A DNA stretch of 64,000 bases from Phycisphaerales bacterium (lineage in GTDB: Bacteria > Planctomycetota > Phycisphaerae > Phycisphaerales > SM1A02), in contig JASMKH010000010.1 of assembly GCA_030749435.1 (NCBI GenBank), positions 1 through 64,000 of the forward strand. Reading direction: 5' to 3'. Shown one piece after another: positions 15,750-23,435 of the stretch. A program made the translations under genes and the position numbers. Each line of letters opens with the position of its first letter. Position 1 is the stretch's first letter. The notes under the pieces are model-generated. The model searched no databases. It had not been told where the DNA came from and saw only the letters and a program-made list of their open reading frames with translations.

Positions 15750-16235
15750 TCAGCGGGGCTTCATGTGCTCGAATTGATTGCGGCAGGCATCGCAGAAGTG
15801 GATGGCGCGGCACCGGGTCGGCCCGAACGGGCTGTCGAGCCGGGTCTGCGAAGACCCGCAATAGGGACATGGAATCGCCGAGGTATGAAGCGGCACATGT
15901 TTTGGATCGGCGTGTCCGCATTGCGGTGTGGTGACGCCGTGGTCGGCAAGTTTGGCCCGACCGGTGTCGGTGATGCGATCGGGTGTCCACGGGGGTTCAA
16001 AACGCCACTGGATGGTGCACCGCCTCACGCCCTCGATGGCGCCCACGCGTGCATGGACATCCCGCTCGATCATCGGCAGGGCGGGGCAGCCCGTGTACGT
16101 CGGGATGAGATGGACAGTGGGCACTTCGCCCTCCGCATCGACATGCTCAACCATGCCAAGTTCGACGATGCTGACCGGCAGTTCCGGATCCGGGACTTCA
16201 TCAAGGGCGGCCCAGATATCCTCGGCGGTCACCAT
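15750..16235 (-). CDS. paaD: PaaD, phenylacetyl-CoA epoxidase maturation subunit
   Basis: 161 residues. The N-terminal two thirds is a MIP18/DUF59 domain (IWAALDEVPDPELPVSIVEL, TYTGCPALPMIE) and the C-terminus is a four-Cys zinc ribbon (CPYCGS near residue 120 and CDACRNQF near residue 150). This is the standard PaaD architecture. PaaD is thought to help assemble metal centres of the epoxidase system rather than catalyse the reaction. It overlaps paaC by 7 bp. The presence of PaaD without an adjacent reductase (PaaE) is notable, since PaaE carries the Fe-S cluster thought to need it. Confidence 0.92.
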   Translation of the reverse strand: MVTAEDIWAALDEVPDPELPVSIVELGMVEHVDAEGEVPTVHLIPTYTGCPALPMIERDVHARVGAIEGVRRCTIQWRFEPPWTPDRITDTGRAKLADHGVTTPQCGHADPKHVPLHTSAIPCPYCGSSQTRLDSPFGPTRCRAIHFCDACRNQFEHMKPR

Positions 16236-16999
16236 GCCGGTGCCGGTTCGGCGCGGCGGACGTCGGTCATCTCGGCCAGTTGTGAGGCGAAGTGATCGGC
16301 ATGGGCTCCGCGGCGGCCCCCGGCCATGGACCGCGGTGACAGCGTCAATGTTGCGGACAGGTTGGCCTCACGCAGCGTGCGCTCGCACTGAGACTTCCAC
16401 TGCTCAAACATCTCTTCACGGCCGCAGCAGAAGTTCTCGGTGGACTCGATGCTCTGATCTGGTGGTTCGAACAGCATCGAGGCCGCCGGGGCCAGCGCAT
16501 CGAGTGCCTCCTGCATGCGGCGATTGGACTCATCGGTCCCCGAGCCAAGTCGAATCACCCATTCGGAGAGATGCCGCACGTGAATCGCCTGTTCCGGGAT
16601 CAGGCGTCGGCAGCGCTGTGCGAGGTCCTCATCGTCGATGGTCGCCAACCGGTCGATGCCAAGTGCCGTAAAGGTCGCGACGAACCATCGCTTCATCAAC
16701 GCGATCGCCCAGTTGAAATCGTCGGGAACCGTCACGAGGTCGCAGCAGCGGTAGTCTGCTGCGTCACGCTCAAAGGCGATGTCATCGGCGGACAGGCCGA
16801 ATCGTTGCGCCAGAGCGTCGAACAGCACGAGGGCGTGACTGAGATCGTCCTGCGACATCGATGAAGCGGCGATGTCCTCCTCCAGAATCGGAGCCAGTCC
16901 GGTCCAGTCGCTCTGCATGTGCCCGAGCATCAGTTTGTCGTCGGCGTGCATCAATACGATGTTCGCCAACGGATCCTTCATCATGTCCTGCATGGTCAT
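16229..16999 (-). CDS. paaC: PaaC, structural subunit of phenylacetyl-CoA epoxidase
   Basis: 256 residues from ATG 16999, which avoids overlap with paaB and matches the usual PaaC length; the ATG at 17032 is the alternative. It is a ferritin-like four-helix protein that pairs with PaaA and normally lacks the iron ligands. Recognisable blocks are ANIVLMHADDKLMLGHMQSD, AIALMKRWFVATFTALGIDR and EQAIHVRHLSEWVIRLGSGT. Part of the paaABCD oxygenase module; the downstream overlap with paaD suggests coupled translation. Confidence 0.9.
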   Translation of the reverse strand: MTMQDMMKDPLANIVLMHADDKLMLGHMQSDWTGLAPILEEDIAASSMSQDDLSHALVLFDALAQRFGLSADDIAFERDAADYRCCDLVTVPDDFNWAIALMKRWFVATFTALGIDRLATIDDEDLAQRCRRLIPEQAIHVRHLSEWVIRLGSGTDESNRRMQEALDALAPAASMLFEPPDQSIESTENFCCGREEMFEQWKSQCERTLREANLSATLTLSPRSMAGGRRGAHADHFASQLAEMTDVRRAEPAPAW

Positions 17000-17009
17000 A
17001 AGTGCTGTC

Positions 17010-17618
17010 TCAAAAGTGCTTGGCGATGTCATCTTTCCGGTACTGCTCGTAGGTCTTCTCGTCCCGGAATCGCGACCACTTGGCGCGGACGTCCTTGGCG
17101 TACCCCTTGGCGAGTTTGTAGTTCATGTCGTGGGTTCGCCAGATGATCAGTTCCGACTCGGTCGTTTCATGAATGCGAGCGGTCGGTACGACCCGAATGC
17201 TCCGAACCTTGGGCCCCGCAAAGGCAGCGGTGGCTCGCTCGATGGCGATCTTCGCGTCCGGTGCGTTGACGGTGCCAGCCGATTGATGATTGCCGCCCCG
17301 TTTCTCAAGCGTGAACACGGTCCATGAGTCACCGTCATCGCCAGCAGCGTTGCCGGGCTTGAGTGGATCCAGCGAGTACACACCATCCGATGCGTCCTTG
17401 TGCTCGTGGGCAATGATGCCGATGCACGCCTCGTCCAACCCGTAGTGCTCCCGGGCGAACTGGAGCGCGAGCGAGGCATCTGGCGCATCGACATAGCCGG
17501 CCCACTTGTATGGGGCCGCCTCCCGCTTCATGGTGTAGATGACCCAGTGCCTCGCATCCGGTGTCGGATCGGGGAGCGAGTCGCCGAATGTCAGATCCTG
17601 TTCGCGTACTTTCGACAT
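17010..17618 (-). CDS. paaB: PaaB with tandemly duplicated domain
   Basis: 202 residues from ATG 17618; the longer frame lies inside paaA. Enterobacterial PaaB is about 95 residues. Here two PaaB-like units occur: unit 1 near residues 23-60 (HWVIYTMKREAAPYKWAGYV, DAPDASLALQFAREHYG) and unit 2 near 97-135 (SWTVFTLEKRGGNHQSAGTV, NAPDAKIAIERATAAFAG). A C-terminal extension follows, with IIWRTHDMNYKLAKGY and a basic helix. PaaB bridges PaaA-PaaC pairs in the epoxidase, so the duplication could change the stoichiometry of the complex. The start lies 1 bp after the paaA stop. Confidence 0.9.
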   Translation of the reverse strand: MSKVREQDLTFGDSLPDPTPDARHWVIYTMKREAAPYKWAGYVDAPDASLALQFAREHYGLDEACIGIIAHEHKDASDGVYSLDPLKPGNAAGDDGDSWTVFTLEKRGGNHQSAGTVNAPDAKIAIERATAAFAGPKVRSIRVVPTARIHETTESELIIWRTHDMNYKLAKGYAKDVRAKWSRFRDEKTYEQYRKDDIAKHF

Positions 17619-17619
17619 C

Positions 17620-18642
17620 TCAGGCCGCCGGTGGCGTGGCCACCGCTCCTGTTCCGATGGCCCTGCGGACCCATGCGCCTTGTTCGTAGGAGAGTCGGCG
17701 GAGCGCGACGCGGTGCGCGTTGCAGGGGCCGTTGCCCCGGATGACCCGCCAGAACTCGTCCCAGTCCGGCTGGGTGAAACTCCAGTTGCCGGTGTCCTCG
17801 TCCAATGCGATCGCCTCATCCGGCCTCTTCGACGTCACGAGTCCGGCTGCGTCCTTCTCGCAGACATGGATGACGAGTCCCATGTCCATGGCGGCAGGCG
17901 CGAAGCGATTGACGTAGCGTTGCCGAAGCGAATCGTTCCGTTCCGTCTTCATTCGCCACTTCATGGCTGGCAATTCCTCGGCATTCGGCTTGTCGGCGGG
18001 GCCGAAGAACATCAGGGCGATGGGCCACCATCGGTCGAACGCGTCCTGAGCCATGATCTGCTGGCCCTTCGTTCCGCCCATGAGCGTGAGCACCATGTCT
18101 TCGCCGCTCTTGAAGTGGAATGCTTCTTCCATGTTGATTCGATTCATCGTTCGCACGTAGGGCCCGTAGGCACCGTCGGCGAGCGTCTTCTGGTTCATGA
18201 TGGCGGCGCCGTCGATGAGCCACTGAATCATGGCGATGTCGCCCCAGGTCGGGCACGGGTAGTTGAAGCAGTTGTGGTACTTCGTCTTGCCCGTGATGAG
18301 ATCTCTGAGCATGTCGTCGCGGCTCTTCCCGAGTTCCTGCGAGACGCGATACAGCATCTGGCCGTGGCCGACTTCGTCCTGCACCTTGGCGATCAGGGCG
18401 AGTTTGCGCAGCATGCTCGGGGCTCGAGTGATCCACTCGCCTTCCGGGAGCGCCCCGACGATTTCACTGTTCGCGTGGTGCTCGGCCATTCGCAGCATGA
18501 GGGCGCGGTAGGAGTCCGGCATCCAGTCGCCGGGCTCGATCAGCACGCCATCGGCAATGCGTTGTTCGAACTCGGCGAGTTTGTCGGGGTCACAGGTGAT
18601 GGTGATGTCCGGTGGTGAGACCGGGTTGGCGGCGCCGCTCAT
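17620..18642 (-). CDS. paaA: PaaA, catalytic di-iron subunit of phenylacetyl-CoA epoxidase
   Basis: 340 residues from ATG 18642 (MSGAANPVSPPDITITCDPD). It belongs to the ferritin-like monooxygenase family. Probable di-iron ligands are visible as the ExxH motif in AKVQDEVGHGQMLYRVSQEL and the Glu-rich helix NRINMEEAFHFKSGEDMV. PaaA converts phenylacetyl-CoA to the ring-1,2-epoxide using oxygen and electrons supplied by PaaE. No paaE is nearby, so the electron donor must be encoded elsewhere or be a different reductase. Followed within 1 bp by paaB. Confidence 0.93.
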   Translation of the reverse strand: MSGAANPVSPPDITITCDPDKLAEFEQRIADGVLIEPGDWMPDSYRALMLRMAEHHANSEIVGALPEGEWITRAPSMLRKLALIAKVQDEVGHGQMLYRVSQELGKSRDDMLRDLITGKTKYHNCFNYPCPTWGDIAMIQWLIDGAAIMNQKTLADGAYGPYVRTMNRINMEEAFHFKSGEDMVLTLMGGTKGQQIMAQDAFDRWWPIALMFFGPADKPNAEELPAMKWRMKTERNDSLRQRYVNRFAPAAMDMGLVIHVCEKDAAGLVTSKRPDEAIALDEDTGNWSFTQPDWDEFWRVIRGNGPCNAHRVALRRLSYEQGAWVRRAIGTGAVATPPAA

Positions 18643-18685
18643 GCGCAAATCCTTGTTTTTGAAGTCCTTCCAGTGACGCCGAGGC

Positions 18686-19900
18686 TCAGGATGCAGCCGG
18701 ATTCTCGAACACGGTGGCGAGGCCCTGTCCGACGCCAACGCAGAGTGTAGCGACCCCGAGGTCCGTATTGCGACGGTTCATCTCATGGATCAGCGTGGCT
18801 GCGATCCGGGCACCGCTGGCGCCGAGCGGGTGACCGATGGCGATCGCGCCGCCCTTGACGTTGACCTTGTCGATGTCCAGGTCGAGCTCGCGGATGCACG
18901 CCAGCGATTGGGCGGCGAAGGCCTCGTTCAATTCGAAGAGGCCGACGTCGCCGATCGGACGCCCTGCCCGCTCCAACGCCTTTCGGGTGGCGGGGACTGG
19001 CCCCAGCCCCATGGTGGCGGGGTCGACGCCTGCCGATGCCGATGGGCCGACGAGGGCGAGAATCTCGCGTCCCTCGCTGCGGGCGCGGTCGGCCTCCATG
19101 AGAACAACCGCCGCTGCGCCATCATTGACACCGCTGGAGTTGCCGGCGGTCACGCTCGCCTGGTCGTCCTTGGCAAAGGCCGGTCGGAGCTTGGCCAGCG
19201 ACTCCATGGTGGTCTCCGGCCGAGGGTGCTCATCGGTGTCGAAGTGGAGGGGGTCCTTTCTCCGCTGCGGAACGTCCACCGGGAGCAGTTCATCGGCGAA
19301 CAACTGCATCTCATTGGCAAGTGCCCACCGCTGTTGGCTGAGCACCGCGAAGCGGTCCTGATCCTCACGGGTGATGTCGAATTGCCTTGCCAGATTCTCG
19401 GCCGTCTCACCCATGCCATACGGATGGTGCATGGCAGCCAACGCCGGGTTGGTGAACCTCCAGCCGATCGTCGTATCGTGGACGTTGAGTGCCCGGTCAA
19501 AGGCGCGCTCGCCTTTGGCCATGACGAAGGGGGCGCGGCTCATGCTCTCGACGCCGCCCGCAACGAACACATCGCCGCAGTTCGCCTCGATCATCCTTGC
19601 AGCGATATTGATGGCCTCTAGACCGGAGGCGCACAGCCTGTTGACGGTGCAGCCACCCACGCTGATGGGAAGTCCGGCGAGCAGTGCGGCCATGCGAGCG
19701 ACGTTGCGGTTGTCCTCGCCCGCCTGATTGGCTGCGCCGAGGTACACATCATCGATCGACGCCGGATCGATCCCAGCCCGTGCGACGGCATGTTTGATGG
19801 CGTGGGCAGCCAGGTCATCCGGGCGGACACTGCTCAAGGTGCCGCCGTACCGGCCAAACGGTGTGCGAAGGGCAGAAACGATGGCTGCTCGGCGTGTCAT
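18686..19900 (-). CDS. paaJ: Beta-ketoadipyl/3-oxo-5,6-dehydrosuberyl-CoA thiolase
   Basis: 404 residues from ATG 19900; the frame extends to 20137 without thiolase similarity. It is a complete thiolase: the acyl-binding Cys in [20 protein letters not shown], the [13 protein letters not shown] block, NEAFAAQ, and the C-terminal active-site pair [11 protein letters not shown] and [10 protein letters not shown]. The segment [20 protein letters not shown] is characteristic of PaaJ/PcaF enzymes. It should cleave both beta-oxidation intermediates, giving acetyl-CoA and finally succinyl-CoA. Located between paaH (262 bp away) and paaA (43 bp). Confidence 0.93.
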   Translation of the reverse strand: MTRRAAIVSALRTPFGRYGGTLSSVRPDDLAAHAIKHAVARAGIDPASIDDVYLGAANQAGEDNRNVARMAALLAGLPISVGGCTVNRLCASGLEAINIAARMIEANCGDVFVAGGVESMSRAPFVMAKGERAFDRALNVHDTTIGWRFTNPALAAMHHPYGMGETAENLARQFDITREDQDRFAVLSQQRWALANEMQLFADELLPVDVPQRRKDPLHFDTDEHPRPETTMESLAKLRPAFAKDDQASVTAGNSSGVNDGAAAVVLMEADRARSEGREILALVGPSASAGVDPATMGLGPVPATRKALERAGRPIGDVGLFELNEAFAAQSLACIRELDLDIDKVNVKGGAIAIGHPLGASGARIAATLIHEMNRRNTDLGVATLCVGVGQGLATVFENPAAS

Positions 19901-20161
19901 GGAGGGGCGGATTGTACGGGACGGCCCGCTCGTCCGATGCCGGACCCGGGTCGTGCCGTTGATGTCTGGCCACGGTGCCGCTGGGAGCGGCGGTGAAGCC
20001 GAGGCAGTCGGCAATCCCAAATCTGAACGCTCGCTGCGGCTTGATGAGCAGTTCGGCGGCAGCGGGTCGTTCTGGTGCCCGCCGAGCCCCTTCGATCGCA
20101 CTGGTTCAGGGTTGGCAGGCAACCGATTGGACAACAAGGAACCCGGTGTTCGCCTCCATGC

Positions 20162-21370
20162 TCACGACGGCGCCGCGAATCGGTTGTCATCGACCGATTC
20201 GTTGAGGCGGGCAAGCGTTTCGGAAACGAGGTCGCCGCCGATGTCGTCTGCCCACGCGAAGAGTCCTCGGGGGTAATTGACACCCGCCCTCATGGCCACA
20301 TCGATGTCCGCCGGGTCGGCGACACCTTGATGCGCTGCCCATGCCGCCTCGTTGAGCAGTGCGGCGAGAATGCGAGTGAAGACGATGCGTTGCTGCTCGG
20401 TTGAGTCCGCGAGTGCTTCGGCGTTCTGAGTTGCGGCCTCACAGAATCGCAGCGCCGTGGCGTCCAGCCCACCGACACTGGTGGCGGCATCCTGTGTTGG
20501 CCGGTACACGCATACGGGCTGTGGTCCGGACCAGTCGTAGACGCCGCACCCGCTCTTCCGTCCGAGATTCCCCTCGGCGACCATCGCCTCCTGAGCAGCG
20601 ACGGGGGCGAGCCGAGCGGGGCATTCCCACTGCTTCCAGACGCTGCGGGTGGTCGCAGCATTGACATCGTGCCCGATGAAGTCGGTGAGCTCGAATGGGC
20701 CCATGCGGAATCCGCCAATCAACTTCATGGCGGAATCGATGGTGGGGGGACCGGCAATCCCGTCCTCGAGACAGCGGAACGCTTCGAGGTAGTAAGGACG
20801 CGCCACCCGGTTGACGATGAAACCGGGCGTGTCTGCACACCGGGCCACCTTCTTCCCCCATTGCGTGGCCACATCCGCGACGCGGTCGACGATGCGCTGT
20901 TCCGTTCGATTGCCACTGACGACTTCGACCAGTTTCATGATTGCTGCCGGATTGAAGAAGTGCATTCCGCAGGTCCGCGGCGCGGCCTCGATGCGCTCGC
21001 CGAACTCCGACACCGACAGCGAAGAAGTGTTGGTGGCGATGATGGCATCTTCGGGAAGCACGTCGAGAACTGGAGTCACCGCGGCGACCTTGATGTTGAG
21101 ATCCTCCACGATGGCTTCGATGAAGAGTTCGCACCCGTGGAGATCTCTGGTCGTCGAGGGCGCGATGCGTTCGGCTGCGGCATCCGCCTGAGTTTGGCTC
21201 ATCCGACCTTTCTCGACGTTTCGCGCCAGACGCGTGATGATGCCCTGCTTTGACGCCTCGCAGGTGTCGAGGTCGAGATCGACCAGATGGACCCTCCACC
21301 CGGCGCACGCTGCTGTCTGCGCAATGCCGGCACCCATCGCACCGGCACCGAGTATTCCGACGGTTGACAT
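20162..21370 (-). CDS. paaH: 3-hydroxyacyl-CoA dehydrogenase of the paa pathway
   Basis: 402 residues. The N-terminal NAD-binding motif is VGILGAGAMGAGIAQTAACA, and the catalytic His is in GMHFFNPAAIMKLVEVVSG. A first C-terminal 3HCDH domain (GFIVNRVARPYYLEAFRCLE) and a shortened second one (AWAAHQGVADPADIDVAMRA, NYPRGLFAWAD) follow, the layout of PaaH-type enzymes. It oxidises 3-hydroxyadipyl-CoA with NAD. Its start is 2 bp from the paaG stop, so the two are co-translated. The 262 bp after it towards paaJ contain no gene that I can support. Confidence 0.92.
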   Translation of the reverse strand: MSTVGILGAGAMGAGIAQTAACAGWRVHLVDLDLDTCEASKQGIITRLARNVEKGRMSQTQADAAAERIAPSTTRDLHGCELFIEAIVEDLNIKVAAVTPVLDVLPEDAIIATNTSSLSVSEFGERIEAAPRTCGMHFFNPAAIMKLVEVVSGNRTEQRIVDRVADVATQWGKKVARCADTPGFIVNRVARPYYLEAFRCLEDGIAGPPTIDSAMKLIGGFRMGPFELTDFIGHDVNAATTRSVWKQWECPARLAPVAAQEAMVAEGNLGRKSGCGVYDWSGPQPVCVYRPTQDAATSVGGLDATALRFCEAATQNAEALADSTEQQRIVFTRILAALLNEAAWAAHQGVADPADIDVAMRAGVNYPRGLFAWADDIGGDLVSETLARLNESVDDNRFAAPS

Positions 21371-21372
21371 CG

Positions 21373-22179
21373 CTACTTTCCTGTGAAGACGGGGGGACGC
21401 TTCTGGAGAAAGGCCGTGACGCCTTCGAAATGATCTGCCGTCTTGCCAGCCGTTTCCTGCGCAAAGGACTCGGCGTCGAGTTGCTCCAGGAGGCTCCGCT
21501 CGAAGGACTCATTGAGGAGTCGCTTGGTGAGCGCGAGTGCCTTGCCGGGAAGCGAGGCAAGTCGCCCGGCGATCGCTGCTGTGGCGGCCTCCAGTTCGTC
21601 CGCCGCAACCACCTGGTTGACCATGCCGATTGCGAGCGCTTCGTCGGCCTTGACGGGGCGTCCGGTCATACACAGCTCCATTGCGCGGCCGAGTCCGACC
21701 AGACGTGGCAGTGTCCATGTGCTGGCCGAATCAGGGACCAGCCCCACGTTGATGAACACTTCGATGAACTTGGCGTGCTGTGAGGCGATTCGTATGTCGC
21801 AGGCGAGGGCGAGGCTGCATCCGGCGCCAGCGGCCACGCCATTGACTGCTGCGACGACGGGCTTCTCCATGGTGCGAATGAGCTTGACCCAGGGGTCGTA
21901 GCGTTTCTTGAGATCGCCGCCCATCGCAGGCACGTGACCCGGCACATACTTGGCTTCGAGATCGCCGAGGTCCTGCCCACTGCTGAAGGCGCGGTCGGAG
22001 CCTGTGATCACAATCACCCGGACGTCATCATCGCGGCTAAGGGTCTTCAGCGTGTCGATGAACTCGCGGCTGAGGTCGTCATTGAAAGCATTGAGTACCT
22101 CGGGCCTGTTGATGGCGATCGTGGCGATGTGATCAGCGATCGTGAGTTTCAGAGTGGTGAGATCGGTGGCGGTTGTCAT
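21373..22179 (-). CDS. paaG: PaaG-type enoyl-CoA isomerase/hydratase
   Basis: 268 residues of the crotonase fold. The first oxyanion-hole segment is RAFSSGQDLGDLEA and the second is NGVAAGAGCSLALACDIRIA. At the general acid/base position the sequence is NVGLVPDSASTWTLPRLVG, with the Asp-containing PDSA that marks PaaG (oxepin-forming 1,2-epoxyphenylacetyl-CoA isomerase) rather than a hydratase carrying two Glu residues. It starts 8 bp after paaF ends. Role: isomerises the epoxide to oxepin-CoA and later shifts the double bond. Confidence 0.9.
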   Translation of the reverse strand: MTTATDLTTLKLTIADHIATIAINRPEVLNAFNDDLSREFIDTLKTLSRDDDVRVIVITGSDRAFSSGQDLGDLEAKYVPGHVPAMGGDLKKRYDPWVKLIRTMEKPVVAAVNGVAAGAGCSLALACDIRIASQHAKFIEVFINVGLVPDSASTWTLPRLVGLGRAMELCMTGRPVKADEALAIGMVNQVVAADELEAATAAIAGRLASLPGKALALTKRLLNESFERSLLEQLDAESFAQETAGKTADHFEGVTAFLQKRPPVFTGK

Positions 22180-22187
22180 GATCGTGC

Positions 22188-22964
22188 CTACTTTCCAGTG
22201 AATGAAGGGCGGCGCTTCTCAAGGAACGCAGCCATTCCCTCAGTCTGATCGTCCGTGTCAAAGAGCATGTAGAACAGTTCGCGTTCGCGACCAAGTGCCT
22301 CACTGAGCGGGTGCTCCTCCGCGTTGAGTACCGACTCCTTGGCGTGGCGAGCCGATACGGGTGCCTTGGCGGCGATTACCCTGGCGACGTTCATGGCCTC
22401 GTCGAACCAGTGTTCCTTTGGGACGACGCGGCTGACAAGTCCCATCAGCATCGCCTCTTTGGCGGAGAGGAATCGGCCGGAGAGCACAATGTCCATGGCG
22501 ACGGCCTTTCCGACGGCTCGGGTCAGCCGCTGCGTGCCGCCGGCGCCCGGCATGACGCCGATGTTGATTTCCGGCTGTCCGATCCGGGCGGTTTCGCTGC
22601 ACACGACGACATCGCAGTGCATCATGAGTTCACACCCGCCACCGAGGGCAAAGCCGCTGACTGCCGCGACGATGGGCTTTCGGATCGCCTTGATCCGGTT
22701 CCATTGCGAAAACTGGTCGCGGCTTTCCATGTCCGCCCGCGTCGCCGTCGCCATGTCGCCGATGTCTGCGCCGGCGGCCCATGCCCGCTGCGAGCCTGCG
22801 AGCAGGATCACGCGGATGGAGTCGTCGGCGTCGTACCGCTCCATGAGTTCCGCGAGATCCTCCATCAACGCGAGGTTGAGCGCGTTGAGGACCTTCGGTC
22901 GGTTGATGCGAATCACTGCCACATGCCCCTCGACTTCGGTGAGGAGATGATCCGATTCACTCAT
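22188..22964 (-). CDS. paaF: PaaF-type enoyl-CoA hydratase
   Basis: 258 residues of the crotonase fold with both catalytic Glu residues of true hydratases: GGGCELMMHCDVVV and QPEINIGVMPGAGGTQRLTR. The oxyanion-hole residues are in RAWAAGADIGDM. It hydrates 2,3-dehydroadipyl-CoA during the beta-oxidation part of phenylacetate breakdown. The start overlaps the stop of the thioesterase gene by 4 bp (ATGA). A related generic short-chain enoyl-CoA hydratase is possible by sequence alone, but the operon position supports PaaF. Confidence 0.9.
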   Translation of the reverse strand: MSESDHLLTEVEGHVAVIRINRPKVLNALNLALMEDLAELMERYDADDSIRVILLAGSQRAWAAGADIGDMATATRADMESRDQFSQWNRIKAIRKPIVAAVSGFALGGGCELMMHCDVVVCSETARIGQPEINIGVMPGAGGTQRLTRAVGKAVAMDIVLSGRFLSAKEAMLMGLVSRVVPKEHWFDEAMNVARVIAAKAPVSARHAKESVLNAEEHPLSEALGRERELFYMLFDTDDQTEGMAAFLEKRRPSFTGK

Positions 22965-23386
22965 GGCCCGTCACTCCCTTCCACGCCAACTCGCCGTGCT
23001 GCCCGATCGATGATTCGATCGAGCGCCGCGATCGGCAGCACACGCTGTGTCTGTCGTCCGCGACCGAGCAGGGTATCACCCTCCCATGCTGTGACTTCGC
23101 AGATCAGGCGATCGCCCGTCAATTCCACTGCTTCGGCGCGAACGCGGATCGCGGCGCCGACGACGGCGGGCGCGAGGTGGTCAATGGAAAGGTGCCCACC
23201 GATGCCCTCCTCTCCCGCTTCCAGGTGAGGAGCGAGCACCTTGCGGGCTGCGAGTTCCATGTGATGGGCCATCGACCAGGTCGAGTAGACCCGGTGGACG
23301 ACAATGCCGTCAAAGGCGGGGCACATGCCTTCGTCGACGTGGATGACGATTTCGGCGGTGTTTCCGAGTTGAAGCGATGGTCTCAT
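22961..23386 (-). CDS. Hotdog-fold thioesterase (FlK-like) at the head of the paa operon
   Basis: 141 residues with the hotdog layout of the fluoroacetyl-CoA thioesterase (FlK) family rather than the PaaI family. Candidate catalytic residues are the Thr in VHRVYSTWSMAHHMELAARK, the Glu in the same block, and the His in HLSIDHLAPAVVGA. In standard paa operons the PaaI thioesterase rescues CoA from blocked intermediates; this gene occupies the equivalent place and may do the same. No ribosome-binding site is seen before its ATG. First gene of the minus-strand operon; paaF follows with a 4-bp overlap. Confidence 0.82.
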   Translation of the reverse strand: MRPSLQLGNTAEIVIHVDEGMCPAFDGIVVHRVYSTWSMAHHMELAARKVLAPHLEAGEEGIGGHLSIDHLAPAVVGAAIRVRAEAVELTGDRLICEVTAWEGDTLLGRGRQTQRVLPIAALDRIIDRAARRVGVEGSDGP

Positions 23387-23395
23387 GAAAGGCGC

Positions 23396-23426
23396 ATGGT
23401 AGTGAAGGTCATTGGATGACTACCAT
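23396..23426. promoter_or_regulatory. Operator-like inverted repeat between divergent paa operon and hydrolase gene
   Basis: ATGGTAGT at 23396-23403 and its exact reverse complement ACTACCAT at 23419-23426 are spaced by 15 bases, placing the half-site centres 23 bp apart, about two helical turns. It lies 10-40 bp before the first gene of the paa operon and 10 bp before the plus-strand gene, where a repressor would act. No PaaX or PaaR-type regulator is encoded in the window. The surrounding promoter elements are weak. Confidence 0.4.
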
Positions 23427-23435
23427 CCATTCCCA

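Noticed and set aside
14645-15934. 429-codon plus-strand frame across E1 alpha
   Set aside because: Antisense to a gene with complete thiamine-diphosphate motifs; low-complexity and without recognisable features.
17010-17819. Long form of PaaB starting at 17819
   Set aside because: The extra 67 residues are read from inside paaA in another frame and are Arg/Ser-rich; ATG 17618 gives the normal N-terminus.
18686-20137. Thiolase starting at 20137
   Set aside because: The first 79 codons show no thiolase similarity; the family start [19 protein letters not shown] follows ATG 19900.
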